This document shows, piece after piece, positions 42,056 to 50,437 of a stretch of 64,000 nt of DNA. The stretch comes from CAYZJB01 sp964602985. Lineage in GTDB: Bacteria > CLD3 > SB21. Position numbers and translations under genes: made by a program. The stretch spans positions 1 through 64,000 of the forward strand of contig CAZRTJ010000016.1 of the NCBI GenBank assembly GCA_964602985.1, given 5' to 3'. The notes beneath the pieces were generated by a model that was not told the DNA's origin, made no database searches, and worked only from the letters and a program-made list of their open reading frames with translations. Numbering within the stretch: the stretch's first letter is position 1; each line of letters starts with the position of its first letter.

Positions 42056-43024
42056 CTACGGCATGAACGTCATATGGACGGGAGCAGTATCCGTGGAAAA
42101 GATTCTTTTGACGGTCAACGCCGGCGACATCCACTGCACTTCTCCGCGACCTACAAAATCTCGGGCGTCGAGCGCAAAAAGATCCATACCTCCGAATGCG
42201 ATTCCATGGAAGTTTCCAGCGGATGTCGATCGAGACTCATCCGTGTCCGTGTTGTAAATCGTCACGTCCCCGTTCTCAGACCGGATATAGGCTACATACG
42301 GATCGCCACAGACTACCTTGACGGGAGCGATGCCGCTCGCCAGGGTTCGCATCACGACATGGGAACTTGCGTCCAAAACAACGATCGTCCCAGCTCCCTG
42401 GCAGGCAACGAAAATCTCACTCCGGCGAGGCATCACATCCAGGCTCACCGGATTTCTGCCTACGGTGACGCGTTGGACGCTTTGATCCGAAAGGGTAATG
42501 ATGGAAATGGCTGAGTCGCCGGTGGAGGCATTGCTGATGAACAGAAAGTCGTTATAGTGCGCAATCTCATCGGGACGATGCCCGAGGCGATACGATTGAA
42601 CGATGGTTTCCGTCATCAGGCTCACGCAGTACACCGCGCTGTCGCTATAACTGGTTACCCACAACAAACTCCCATCCGTGGCGAGATGTCTCGGTGACGC
42701 CACGCCGGTGATCCGACTGATGCTCTTCATGGCTGCAATATCCATCACTTCAACGCGATTGGATCCGCTCACAGCAACGTACCCTTTGGTACCTGCGATC
42801 ACCATGTCGTGGGCAAAATCTCCGAGTCTGCCATCATTAGCCACTTCGTATGCGCTTCGGAATGTCGTATCGATTTCGACTGTGTCCAACAGCGTGATCG
42901 AACTATTGCTCGAATTGAAATTTCCTTCACAGACAATAAAAGCCTGCCAGGTTGCCGGCAGGCTTCTGTCCTCCTCATGCGAACATGACAAAATCAGAAG
43001 AAAAACCCACAAAAACATTCTCAT
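42056..43024 (-). CDS. YncE-like beta-propeller lipoprotein
   Basis: A 322-residue exported protein. Its signal peptide ends in a lipobox-like LILSC. The body has 6-7 repeated beta-propeller blades (DMVIAGTKGYVAVSGSNRVE; RHLATDGSLLWVTSYSDSAV; VSLDVMPRRSEIFVACQGAG). Proteins of this type often accompany BtuB-like receptors in Bacteroidetes-type genomes and may bind the ligand at the cell surface. ATGA overlap with the membrane-protein gene upstream. Confidence 0.8.
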   Translation of the reverse strand: MRMFLWVFLLILSCSHEEDRSLPATWQAFIVCEGNFNSSNSSITLLDTVEIDTTFRSAYEVANDGRLGDFAHDMVIAGTKGYVAVSGSNRVEVMDIAAMKSISRITGVASPRHLATDGSLLWVTSYSDSAVYCVSLMTETIVQSYRLGHRPDEIAHYNDFLFISNASTGDSAISIITLSDQSVQRVTVGRNPVSLDVMPRRSEIFVACQGAGTIVVLDASSHVVMRTLASGIAPVKVVCGDPYVAYIRSENGDVTIYNTDTDESRSTSAGNFHGIAFGGMDLFALDARDFVGRGEVQWMSPALTVKRIFSTDTAPVHMTFMP

Positions 43025-43554
43025 CCGGCGGATGGCACTCTCGCCTGGGCCCGGGTCAAGGTCTCATACGCACCGACCAGCACGAAAGTGAATATCCCAT
43101 CTCCGAGAATTGAATTTCCAAAAAAGGGAATGGCCATTCCATAGCACGCGATCAGTCCCTCGCCAGTCAAAGGGTACATGCCCGATGACAGCCACACAGC
43201 AAGATTCGACAACACAAAAAACACGACCGATGCCGCCAGGGAAGAACCGCCGACGTAACCCACAAAACGGACACCCGACTCCCTCTTGCGCGCTACCCAC
43301 TGCCCCAACCACACGGCAATAAGAATCGACAAATAGATCGAGGGGGTCACTACCCAGTCGAGTCCCAGCACAAGATCAGCAGCAAACATCGCCCCCAGCG
43401 GCAAGACCACGGCCACCCAACGATTCAAATACAGCCCGCCAACAATGGCCGTCGCCATCACGGGCGTAAAATTCCAAGGATGCGGCAACAGACGGTAGAC
43501 AGCCAAAACGCCAATGACAGCAACGATCGGAAACAGCTTCAGAATTGCCTTCAT
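43021..43554 (-). CDS. DUF6580-like membrane protein, possible ECF substrate-binding component
   Basis: A 177-residue protein with five or six membrane segments. NFTPVMATAIVGGLYLNRW and a small Gly/Ala-rich pattern recall S components of energy-coupling-factor importers and DUF6580 proteins. No ECF ATPases or T component are near, so this is tentative. AGGAG precedes the ATG. Its position between btuB and the YncE-like gene suggests a part in B12 uptake across the inner membrane. Confidence 0.6.
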   Translation of the reverse strand: MKAILKLFPIVAVIGVLAVYRLLPHPWNFTPVMATAIVGGLYLNRWVAVVLPLGAMFAADLVLGLDWVVTPSIYLSILIAVWLGQWVARKRESGVRFVGYVGGSSLAASVVFFVLSNLAVWLSSGMYPLTGEGLIACYGMAIPFFGNSILGDGIFTFVLVGAYETLTRAQARVPSAG

Positions 43555-43581
43555 GTCATACTCCTATTGGGTTGCGTAAAA

Positions 43582-43610
43582 AATATACTCGACTCATACA
43601 AGAGTGTCAA
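43582..43610 (-). promoter_or_regulatory. Strong promoter upstream of the B12 membrane-protein operon
   Basis: Minus strand TTGACA (43610-43605), 17 bases, TATATT (43587-43582): a perfect -35 and a near-perfect -10. The predicted start is about 20 bases before the 43554 ATG. These genes can thus be expressed apart from btuB. Confidence 0.7.
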
Positions 43611-43628
43611 ACCACACGTAAGACGGTG

Positions 43629-45767
43629 TCACCAACCATAACGAATGGAGACCAGCACCGAGCGGCCGACCGACCGGTACCCCCGGATTTCCGATGCGCG
43701 ATTATCGAGCAGATTATGCACTCGCACATCCGCGGTCAGTTGCTCACGAATCTCGACCGAAGCCATCGCGTCAGCGGTCGCATACGCCTTCATCGATCGG
43801 GTGTCCAGCGCCCCGAAGGGCCCTAAGGCAGGATTGTAGTACACGTCGTATCTCCGACCGACGTACCGACCTGTGATCCCGCACTGAAGCCTCGGGTGAA
43901 CCCTGTACTGGACCGCGGCATTTGCCGTGCTCGGTTTCCGCACGGGTTTTTTCGAAGTTATGTCGGCATCCAGGAATTCGCCATTCGAGAACAACTGTAC
44001 GTGATGGCCTTGTGTTTTTGAGAGATCAATGTCCGATGGATCGTACCGCAATCGGCTTCGCAAGAAAGATCCGTTCATGTGCAGGGACAAGTCCGGGATC
44101 GGTCGCACGGTCGCCGAAACCTCCAATCCCTCCACCGTTTGGCGACCCACATTGAGGTACGTATCGCCACGATAGTCGTCGCGCATCCAGTCGGTACCCA
44201 GGTCGCCGATCGCCAGCGCACCGTCCCACAAGTACACATACTCGATGAAATCCCTGACGACCGATCGATAGAGAGACGCAGACCATTCGATTCGTTCTCG
44301 CTTCTGCTTGATTCCTACCTCCCATGCCGTCGATCGTTCCGGACTCAATTGCCGATGACCACGAGTGATGTTCGACGTGTAGTATGACTCCGGCGCATAC
44401 AAGCGGTAGAGGGATGGCGCGGTGAAGCCCGTAGTCCACGACGCGTACGCCAATACGGTTGGGTGGAGACGGTAGGATGGATTGACCTCGTAGGTCCAAT
44501 TCACGCCGTAGCGATCATGGCGATTCCAACGGATTCCCAATCCGAGATTCCATTTCACCCAAGAGTCGGCGATCAGTGTGCCATTCAAGTCTCCGCGCGC
44601 AAAGGCGTGCACCATGTCTGCTTGAAGGTTCAGCGTATCGAGGTCAGACACACTGGAGAAGGAGAAGAACGTATTCACGTAGGATACCCGCGAGGTCATC
44701 GTTTCGCGAGTCCAACCAGCACCGGCCACGCCTTCATAGCCTCGGCCGTGTCGAGTGATTTGTCCTTCGGCCTGGATGAGTGTTCCTTCGTATCGACTGT
44801 CGGAGTACGATTGGTCAGTCGAACCGTCGGAAGCGACCTGTGACGAATCGTCGATCGCACGGCGTTCAAACGTCGAATATCCGAGACCCATCATCCACGT
44901 GCTCTCCCCGACACTCCGCTCCATCGACCAATTTCCAATCGATCGACGCAGGCGCACGTCGTAGTTCTCATCGTTGCGATACGCACCATCGTCAATGTCG
45001 GAATCGGTGCGAATGGTTCGCCATGACGAGACGATCTTCCAGTCCTCGTTGCGAAAGCCCAATTTGCCTGCGATATCCGCCTGACTCATCCCATCACGAT
45101 CCAGTTTCTTAAAAGCGCCTGGAGTTCGAACCGTATCAAGAGTGGCATCGAGGCCATTGACGTTGCGCAGCATGGCATCGCCCTGAATGAACAAGCCCAT
45201 GTTATTGCGGACGCTGAGATTGAGATGCTGGCTGTGGTCGTATGCGCCGTTGCCGAGTAAACCGCCGTTGAACTGGAGATTCCCATGAAAACCTGGTCGT
45301 TCTGGAATCCGCGAGATGAAGTTGACCAAACCCCCGACCGCGGAAGAGCCGAACATTGTCCCATGAGCTCCTCGTACGATCTCGATTCGGTCCGCACCGG
45401 CGAGCGTCAGTTCTGTCAAATCCAACGCATTGTCCGGTGAAGTGGGATCCGATATCCGTATCCCATCGATCACGACCGCCGTTTGGTGATTGGCCGCGCC
45501 GCGAAGCTGCAACGTTTGAAGACTACCCGGAGTCTGTGCGGCCCCGAGCGTATAGATCCCAGCCTGTCGGGTGAGCCATTCCCCTGGCGAAAGGATCACT
45601 CCCGCCCGCTGGGCGTCGAGGACCGTGACACTGCGGCCAATTTCGAACGCATTTCTCTTTGTGCGCGTGGCCGAGATGATCGTCTCTTGTAATTCAAACG
45701 AACCCAGGGAATCTTCCTGGGCAAGGACAGATGAAAAACTGAGACACAAGATGAGAGCAATCCGCAT
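43629..45767 (-). CDS. btuB: BtuB-like TonB-dependent outer-membrane receptor
   Basis: A 712-residue receptor precursor with signal peptide (MRIALILCLSFSSVLA, then QE). The TonB box/plug region follows (LQETIISATRTKRNAFEIGR; IDGIRISDPTSPDNALDL; EIVRGAHGTMFGSSAVGGLV), then a large beta-barrel ending SVLVSIRYGW, aromatic at the end as BAM requires. Vitamin B12 is the likely substrate, because a cobalamin riboswitch precedes the gene and an adenosyltransferase follows. AGGAG lies before the ATG at 45767. Confidence 0.93.
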   Translation of the reverse strand: MRIALILCLSFSSVLAQEDSLGSFELQETIISATRTKRNAFEIGRSVTVLDAQRAGVILSPGEWLTRQAGIYTLGAAQTPGSLQTLQLRGAANHQTAVVIDGIRISDPTSPDNALDLTELTLAGADRIEIVRGAHGTMFGSSAVGGLVNFISRIPERPGFHGNLQFNGGLLGNGAYDHSQHLNLSVRNNMGLFIQGDAMLRNVNGLDATLDTVRTPGAFKKLDRDGMSQADIAGKLGFRNEDWKIVSSWRTIRTDSDIDDGAYRNDENYDVRLRRSIGNWSMERSVGESTWMMGLGYSTFERRAIDDSSQVASDGSTDQSYSDSRYEGTLIQAEGQITRHGRGYEGVAGAGWTRETMTSRVSYVNTFFSFSSVSDLDTLNLQADMVHAFARGDLNGTLIADSWVKWNLGLGIRWNRHDRYGVNWTYEVNPSYRLHPTVLAYASWTTGFTAPSLYRLYAPESYYTSNITRGHRQLSPERSTAWEVGIKQKRERIEWSASLYRSVVRDFIEYVYLWDGALAIGDLGTDWMRDDYRGDTYLNVGRQTVEGLEVSATVRPIPDLSLHMNGSFLRSRLRYDPSDIDLSKTQGHHVQLFSNGEFLDADITSKKPVRKPSTANAAVQYRVHPRLQCGITGRYVGRRYDVYYNPALGPFGALDTRSMKAYATADAMASVEIREQLTADVRVHNLLDNRASEIRGYRSVGRSVLVSIRYGW

Positions 45768-45845
45768 ACGTACTCCTGGATGCACCCGAGCCGCGCCGGC
45801 TCGTCAGCCACCGCAGACACGAGTTGGGTGGTTGACAGTGCGCGC

Positions 45846-45876
45846 AAAAAAAATCCCCACTCCGACTGGAGTGGGG
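45846..45876 (-). terminator. Riboswitch expression-platform terminator
   Basis: On the minus strand CCCCACTCC, loop AGTC, GGAGTGGGG, then A and eight T. The 9-bp stem is perfect. It lies between the cobalamin aptamer and btuB, so B12 binding probably favours early termination. A further 7-bp GC hairpin lies at 45787-45803, closer to the gene. Confidence 0.85.
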
Positions 45877-45929
45877 AAAGAACAATTTCAACGTTTGTCC
45901 AACTCCCTTCCCGCGAAGGATTGTTGCTA

Positions 45930-46078
45930 GAGGTCTGGGGCAGGTCTCCTGACTTGCGAGCGCCGGTTCCCTTCCTGTGTTGCCACAGTGGATAGTTCGA
46001 ATGACTCGCTTACAGTTGCGGGGCAGTTCACGATTCTCACGTGATTCCCTTTTCATCAGCCGAAGCTGACACCTCAGA
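45930..46078 (-). promoter_or_regulatory. Cobalamin riboswitch
   Basis: The minus strand carries the B12-box sequence AGTCAGGAGACCTGCC (about 45954-45939). Also present are GGGAATCAC (46049-46041), the conserved TGCCCCGCAACTGTAAGCG segment, and CCACTGTGGCAA in the usual order of the cobalamin aptamer. Boundaries are approximate. It controls btuB through the downstream terminator. The ~500 bases between btuB and the PhnB-like gene hold only this leader and its promoter. Confidence 0.92.
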
Positions 46079-46110
46079 CCGGTTTGGAAAAGAACATTGG
46101 ATGACGGCCC

Positions 46111-46139
46111 AATGTAAAGGTCAAAGACTCTCTTGTCAA
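46111..46139 (-). promoter_or_regulatory. btuB leader promoter
   Basis: Minus strand TTGACA (46139-46134), 17 bases, TACATT (46116-46111). The predicted start near 46104 is about 26 bases before the aptamer. Confidence 0.7.
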
Positions 46140-46271
46140 GCAGTGAATGCAGACTCCGTGAAAATTCCTGTGTCTGCCGGAGAAAAATCCGTTGTCCTGC
46201 TCATCGACTTGGAACCTGCGAGCTTGTCCAGCACGATGCTTGCCCGTGTGTCGCTTAAGTCTGTCCCGTTT

Positions 46272-46706
46272 CTATCCGCGGGATGGAGGAACAAAATCCA
46301 CGATCCATTCAATACCGTATTTGTCTCTAAACATGCCGAAATAGGACCCCCACGGACTATCACCAATCGGAGCTTCTATTTCACCCCCTGCCGAGAGCGC
46401 GTAAAATAATCTCTCTGCTTCTTCTTTGGTCTCAGGACGGACAGAGATTTTACTTCTGTTTTCATTTTCGTTTACCCTTCCCATGAATTCCGGTACATCA
46501 TTGGCCATCAAGACGTTCGTTTGGCCGACAGGTAATTCAATATGAAATATTTTGTCCCGTTCGCCTTCTGCAACCGGGAATTCCACACCCGCCAGGTCTC
46601 TGAAACGCACCAGTTTAGCAAACTCACCGCCGAATGCGGATCTGTAGAAGTTGAACGCTTCTTCGGCATTTCCGTTGAAATGAATGTGTGGATTGATAAT
46701 TGCCAT
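46272..46706 (-). CDS. PhnB/VOC-family (glyoxalase-like) protein
   Basis: A 144-residue protein of the vicinal-oxygen-chelate superfamily, PhnB subgroup. Typical segments are PHIHFNGNAEEAFNFYRSAF, KIFHIELPVGQTNVLMAND and GSYFGMFRDKYGIEWIVDF. The reaction is unknown; metal ligands are not certain. It ends a short AT-richer gene block together with the YdeI-like and DUF1801 genes, a combination I associate with Bacteroidetes. Confidence 0.88.
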   Translation of the reverse strand: MAIINPHIHFNGNAEEAFNFYRSAFGGEFAKLVRFRDLAGVEFPVAEGERDKIFHIELPVGQTNVLMANDVPEFMGRVNENENRSKISVRPETKEEAERLFYALSAGGEIEAPIGDSPWGSYFGMFRDKYGIEWIVDFVPPSRG

Positions 46707-46717
46707 AAAGTCAAACC

Positions 46718-47005
46718 CTATGCATGTTTTCTAAACCACTTCTGCGCCTTTGGCCTCCGATGTGGACAACCGGGCCAGCAACACGGTTGCCTTTTTCCCT
46801 CTGATAATTCTTGCATCATTCGGCGAACATGATCCGTTCTTGTTTCCGATTTCTTGACAATCGTGACCCAACAAATCCATTCGTTGCGTTGAATGGGTGT
46901 CAGCTTGTTCCAACTCTGAAGAACCTCCGCATCGGTCTTCAGCGCCTTTTTCATATCCGCTGGCACTTCGTGTAAAATCCCGTCCGCTACCAGTGCTTTT
47001 CCCAT
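46718..47005 (-). CDS. YdeI/OmpD-associated family small protein
   Basis: A 95-residue protein. MKKALKTDAEVLQSWNKLTP, RNEWICWVTIVKKSETRTDH and VRRMMQELSEGKRQPCCWPG fit the bacteriocin-protection/YdeI family, though members often have an extra N-terminal domain. GAAGGAG sits before the ATG at 47005; an upstream ATG at 47101 would overlap the preceding gene by about 80 bases and is less likely. Function unknown. Confidence 0.75.
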   Translation of the reverse strand: MGKALVADGILHEVPADMKKALKTDAEVLQSWNKLTPIQRNEWICWVTIVKKSETRTDHVRRMMQELSEGKRQPCCWPGCPHRRPKAQKWFRKHA

Positions 47006-47019
47006 AACTCCTTCATTCC

Positions 47020-47811
47020 CTATTTCAGTCGTTCCAGCAAACCATTTCTTTTCACAATATTTTTGTAGTCCCACTGAATCTTCTTGGACTTTTTCAGCCA
47101 ACGTCGCAGATCTTTGATTGCAATATCGGAAACGGACTGGTAAAAAACAGAGGCGTCCTTGAATTTCTTGCCACGAACCTCCAGACCCGGCTCATGGAAA
47201 CTCGCCCCGCTCCAAAACATTAATCTCATTCCTCGTTTTTGTTTGCTGTAGCCTACAATCGGGTTGCCGTCCAGGAACCACACAGGATGCCCGTGCCAAA
47301 CTTTGTTTTCAGCCTCTGGCAAAGCACTGCAGATTTCTCGTAGCAACCGCTCACAGATGCTTCGGTCGGTCGCATTCTGTTTCATGTGATAAGAACGAAT
47401 GTCTTTGTTGACAATGATCCTTCTTGTCTGGATACCCTTCCTGGATTTGGGGTTATCACTGACTTCCGCCACACGGAATTTCACAATCTTTCGTATCAAA
47501 CGCAGAGGCAAAGATTTGTCAATTGGAAACTGGATTGCCCCTTTCGAGGAGCTATACTTTTCAAGTTCTTCCTTGAAGTGAACAATCAGCTTGGGTGTCG
47601 GGTAAAAGCCGATATGTTCTTTGTGAGCGGCATAGTAAACCAATACCCTCTTTTGTCGAAACGCAGGCATGCCGTAGCTAATGGTTTCGGTCGCCTTTGG
47701 CGCAGCCTGCTTAATTGCCCGGCGAAGCCGGTCCAGAATTTTCCGAATGCCAGCAGGACAAAATGAGTGATACTCGTCAATGTCCTTACATGGTGGTTTG
47801 CTCTTGTTCAT
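47020..47811 (-). CDS. Tandem DUF1801 (YdhG-like) protein
   Basis: A 263-residue protein with two related domains. The first (about 5-115) has the YdhG hallmark ETISYGMPAFRQKRVLVYYA, then HIGFYPTP; the second (about 140-263) repeats the pattern with NKVWHGHPVWFLDGNPIVGY and GMRLMFWSGASF. Single-domain members are common in Bacteroidetes and Firmicutes; the function is not established. It follows coaE by 11 bases. Its DNA is more AT-rich than its neighbours. Confidence 0.82.
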   Translation of the reverse strand: MNKSKPPCKDIDEYHSFCPAGIRKILDRLRRAIKQAAPKATETISYGMPAFRQKRVLVYYAAHKEHIGFYPTPKLIVHFKEELEKYSSSKGAIQFPIDKSLPLRLIRKIVKFRVAEVSDNPKSRKGIQTRRIIVNKDIRSYHMKQNATDRSICERLLREICSALPEAENKVWHGHPVWFLDGNPIVGYSKQKRGMRLMFWSGASFHEPGLEVRGKKFKDASVFYQSVSDIAIKDLRRWLKKSKKIQWDYKNIVKRNGLLERLK

Positions 47812-47822
47812 ACGCCCTGTCG

Positions 47823-48428
47823 TTATGTGGGGTTGTCAGACATCCATTCCGAATAGACCTGACGCACTCGGAGCCGAAGTTCATCCGTCGTACCGTCATT
47901 CCACACGACAACAGAGGCTCGCCGAAGTTTCTCCTCCATCGGCCATTGCGAATCCAATCGCTGACGGATCTGATCGGTCGTAAACCCATTCCGGAGGTGC
48001 ACGCGTTTCATGCGCTGTTCTTCAGACGCAGCGACGACGATAACATGATCCATCCGGCGATCGAAACCGGTTTCGTACAAGAGTGCTGCTTCGATCACGA
48101 CAGCCCTCGCTCCGGTCTTCCCTGCATTTTGAATCGCCTCCTCGAGTCGTTGGACGACGTGAGGATGAATGAGCTCGTTCAATCGGCTGACTTTGTCTGG
48201 GTGACCAAATACACGGTGACCCAACTCCTCGCGGCGCAGACGGCCCTCGCGATCCAGCAGGTCATGGCCAAACTCGCCGGCGAGCTGTTGTCGCAGAGAC
48301 CCGCTTTGTTCGACGACCTCCCGTGCGATGACGTCGGCGTCGATCACGGTCGCGCCGAGTTCACGGAGCATCCCGGCCACGGTGCTTTTGCCAGATCCAA
48401 TTCCACCCGTCAATCCGATGATTGGCAT
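47823..48428 (-). CDS. coaE: Dephospho-CoA kinase
   Basis: A 201-residue P-loop kinase for the last step of coenzyme A synthesis. Walker A is GLTGGIGSGKSTVA at the N-terminus; DADVIAREVVE and ARAVVIEAALLYETGFDRRM are typical CoaE segments. The start at 48428, with GGAAG upstream, puts the P-loop at the usual position; a longer reading from 48476 is unlikely. It leads the minus-strand set running into the AT-richer block. Confidence 0.95.
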   Translation of the reverse strand: MPIIGLTGGIGSGKSTVAGMLRELGATVIDADVIAREVVEQSGSLRQQLAGEFGHDLLDREGRLRREELGHRVFGHPDKVSRLNELIHPHVVQRLEEAIQNAGKTGARAVVIEAALLYETGFDRRMDHVIVVAASEEQRMKRVHLRNGFTTDQIRQRLDSQWPMEEKLRRASVVVWNDGTTDELRLRVRQVYSEWMSDNPT

Positions 48429-48476
48429 GGGGCAATCTTCCATTTCTCGCGTCGAAAAGCAACTCAGAATTGGCAA

Positions 48477-48505
48477 TTGAATGAAAAGACAAAATCGGGT
48501 AAGTT
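48477..48505 (+). promoter_or_regulatory. Promoter of the ltaE-deoC-fbp operon
   Basis: TTGAAT (48477-48482), 17 bases, TAAGTT (48500-48505). Only 6 bases separate the -10 box from the ltaE ATG, so the mRNA should be leaderless. Confidence 0.5.
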
Positions 48506-48511
48506 CGACGC

Positions 48512-49537
48512 ATGCGTGTGATCGATTATCGAAGTGACACCGTCACCAGACCGTCTCGTGAGATGCGTGAGGCCATGATGGAGGCCGAAGTCGGCGACGA
48601 CGTCTTCGGGGAAGATCCGACCATCAATCGACTGCAGGAGCGGGTCGCCGCGATGTTCGGCAAGGAAGCCGGCTTGTTTGTTGCAAGCGGTACGATGGGC
48701 AATCAGGTTTGCGTCAAGATACACACCGCTCCGGGTAATGAGATGATCTGTGAGGCCGATTGTCATATTTTCAAGTATGAGGCCGGCGGAATTGGTCTGT
48801 TCGCCGGTGTCCAAGTTCACACGATACCGGGCACCAGAGGCGTGATCACCGCCGACCAGATCGAGCGCGCAATTAACCCAAACGACATCCACAGCAGTCC
48901 GACATCGCTCGTGACCATCGAGAATACGCACAACCGTGCGGGAGGAACCCTCTTCCCGATCGACGAAATGAGACGTATCCACGAACTGACCCGGAAGAGA
49001 AGCCTTCGGTTCCATCTGGACGGTGCGCGAATATTCAATGCCATGGTTGCCACGGGTACCCCCGCATCCGAATACGGCCGGAATTGCGATACCGCATCGG
49101 TGTGCTTCTCGAAGGGTTTGGGTGCGCCTGTGGGATCGGTCGTCGTCGGCTCCCGGGAACACATCGAGAGGGCTCGGTATTATCGAAAAGCGTTAGGCGG
49201 CGGCATGCGTCAGGCCGGGATCGTGGCGGCCGGCGCGCTGTATGCCCTGGACCATCATGTGGAGAAGCTGCGTGTGGACCACGAACGTGCGCAGACGATT
49301 GCCCATCTCCTGTCGACCCTTCCGGAATTTCAGCTCGACCCCGGCACGGTTCAGACCAACATCGTCATCTTCGAGTGTGTCCGGCGTTCGGCTGATGAAG
49401 TGGCGGCAAGACTTGCATCGCACGGGTTACTTTGCATACCTTTTGGCCCGACGCGCATCCGACTGGTCACGCATCTCGACCTATCCGATGACGACATTCA
49501 ACAAACCCTGGACATTCTAAAGAAACACTTTCGATGA
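48512..49537 (+). CDS. ltaE: Low-specificity L-threonine aldolase
   Basis: A 341-residue PLP enzyme that splits L-threonine or allo-threonine into glycine and acetaldehyde. It begins with the family signature IDYRSDTVTRPSREMREAM, GDDVFGEDPT follows, and the PLP lysine lies in SVCFSKGLGAPVGS. RFHLDGARIFNA is the Asp site for the pyridine nitrogen. Acetaldehyde is also a product of the adjacent DeoC, which may explain the pairing (ATGA overlap). Confidence 0.95.
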   Translation: MRVIDYRSDTVTRPSREMREAMMEAEVGDDVFGEDPTINRLQERVAAMFGKEAGLFVASGTMGNQVCVKIHTAPGNEMICEADCHIFKYEAGGIGLFAGVQVHTIPGTRGVITADQIERAINPNDIHSSPTSLVTIENTHNRAGGTLFPIDEMRRIHELTRKRSLRFHLDGARIFNAMVATGTPASEYGRNCDTASVCFSKGLGAPVGSVVVGSREHIERARYYRKALGGGMRQAGIVAAGALYALDHHVEKLRVDHERAQTIAHLLSTLPEFQLDPGTVQTNIVIFECVRRSADEVAARLASHGLLCIPFGPTRIRLVTHLDLSDDDIQQTLDILKKHFR

Positions 49538-50427
49538 ATCTCGAATCTCAAATCGACAAGCTCCTCCGCGAAACGAAGTCTTCCTGCCCCTGCGCGGGAC
49601 AGGAGACCTGCCCGTGTGCGGCTCCTTGCGGGCATGCGGAATGCAAAGGTATGGGAATGTGCATTTATCCGCTGCTGCACATGCCCGAAGTCGTGGACCG
49701 GTTTATCGAATGCGGCGCCTGTCGCATTTCGTCCGCTTTGGGAATCTCGGCCGCGCAAGAAAAAATCGCGCGCATGATCGACCATACGCTGCTGAAACCG
49801 GAGGCCACGCAAACCGAGATCGACGCGCTGTGCGACGAGGCGCGAACGTATTGTTTTGCTTCTGTGTGCATCAATCCCTGCTGGGTGAAGCATGCGGCTG
49901 ATCGCCTGCGCGGAAGCGGAGTGATCGTTTGTACCGTCGTGGGATTCCCGCTGGGCGCAACGAGCACGAGTAGTAAAGCGGCAGAAACGGCCGCGGCTGT
50001 CGCGGATGGCGCCGGCGAAGTGGACATGGTCGTCAACATCGGCTGGCTGAAATCCCGACAATACGATCAAGTGAAAAAGGATATTCAGGAAGTGATTCGA
50101 CAGGCCGGCCGGCGCGTACCGGTCAAGGTCATTCTCGAAACGTGTCTGCTCACGGACGAAGAGAAGATCAAGGCCTGCATTCTGGCCCGGGAAGCTGGCG
50201 CCGCCTTTGTCAAAACCTCCACGGGCTTTTCCAAAGGCGGGGCCACCGCCGCTGACGTCTCGCTGATGCGCCATGTGGTCGGACACCAGATCGGGGTCAA
50301 AGCCTCCGGAGGCGTACGCACCTTCGAAGACGCGCAAACGATGATCCAATCCGGAGCTACGCGAATCGGCGCGAGTGCATCCGTCAAAATTGTCACAGGG
50401 AAACAAACCGCATCGACTGCCTATTAG
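49534..50427 (+). CDS. deoC: Deoxyribose-phosphate aldolase with Cys-rich N-terminal extension
   Basis: A 297-residue protein. Residues ~75-297 form the DeoC TIM barrel, which cleaves 2-deoxyribose-5-phosphate into glyceraldehyde-3-phosphate and acetaldehyde. It begins MIDHTLLKPEAT, has VCTVVGFPLGA and the Schiff-base K227 in FVKTSTGFSKGG, and ends near VKASGGVRTFEDA. The first ~70 residues are an added module with nine Cys (18, 20, 26, 28, 32, 37, 43, 60, 63), as in CPCAGQETCPCAAPCGHAEC. It could bind Zn or an Fe-S cluster, or mediate assembly. It is translationally coupled to ltaE. Confidence 0.93.
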   Translation: MNLESQIDKLLRETKSSCPCAGQETCPCAAPCGHAECKGMGMCIYPLLHMPEVVDRFIECGACRISSALGISAAQEKIARMIDHTLLKPEATQTEIDALCDEARTYCFASVCINPCWVKHAADRLRGSGVIVCTVVGFPLGATSTSSKAAETAAAVADGAGEVDMVVNIGWLKSRQYDQVKKDIQEVIRQAGRRVPVKVILETCLLTDEEKIKACILAREAGAAFVKTSTGFSKGGATAADVSLMRHVVGHQIGVKASGGVRTFEDAQTMIQSGATRIGASASVKIVTGKQTASTAY

Positions 50428-50437
50428 GAACATCATC

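Noticed and set aside
46041..46409. Plus-strand open frame over the btuB leader and the end of the PhnB-like gene
   Set aside because: It overlaps the cobalamin riboswitch and its promoter and has no recognisable domain.
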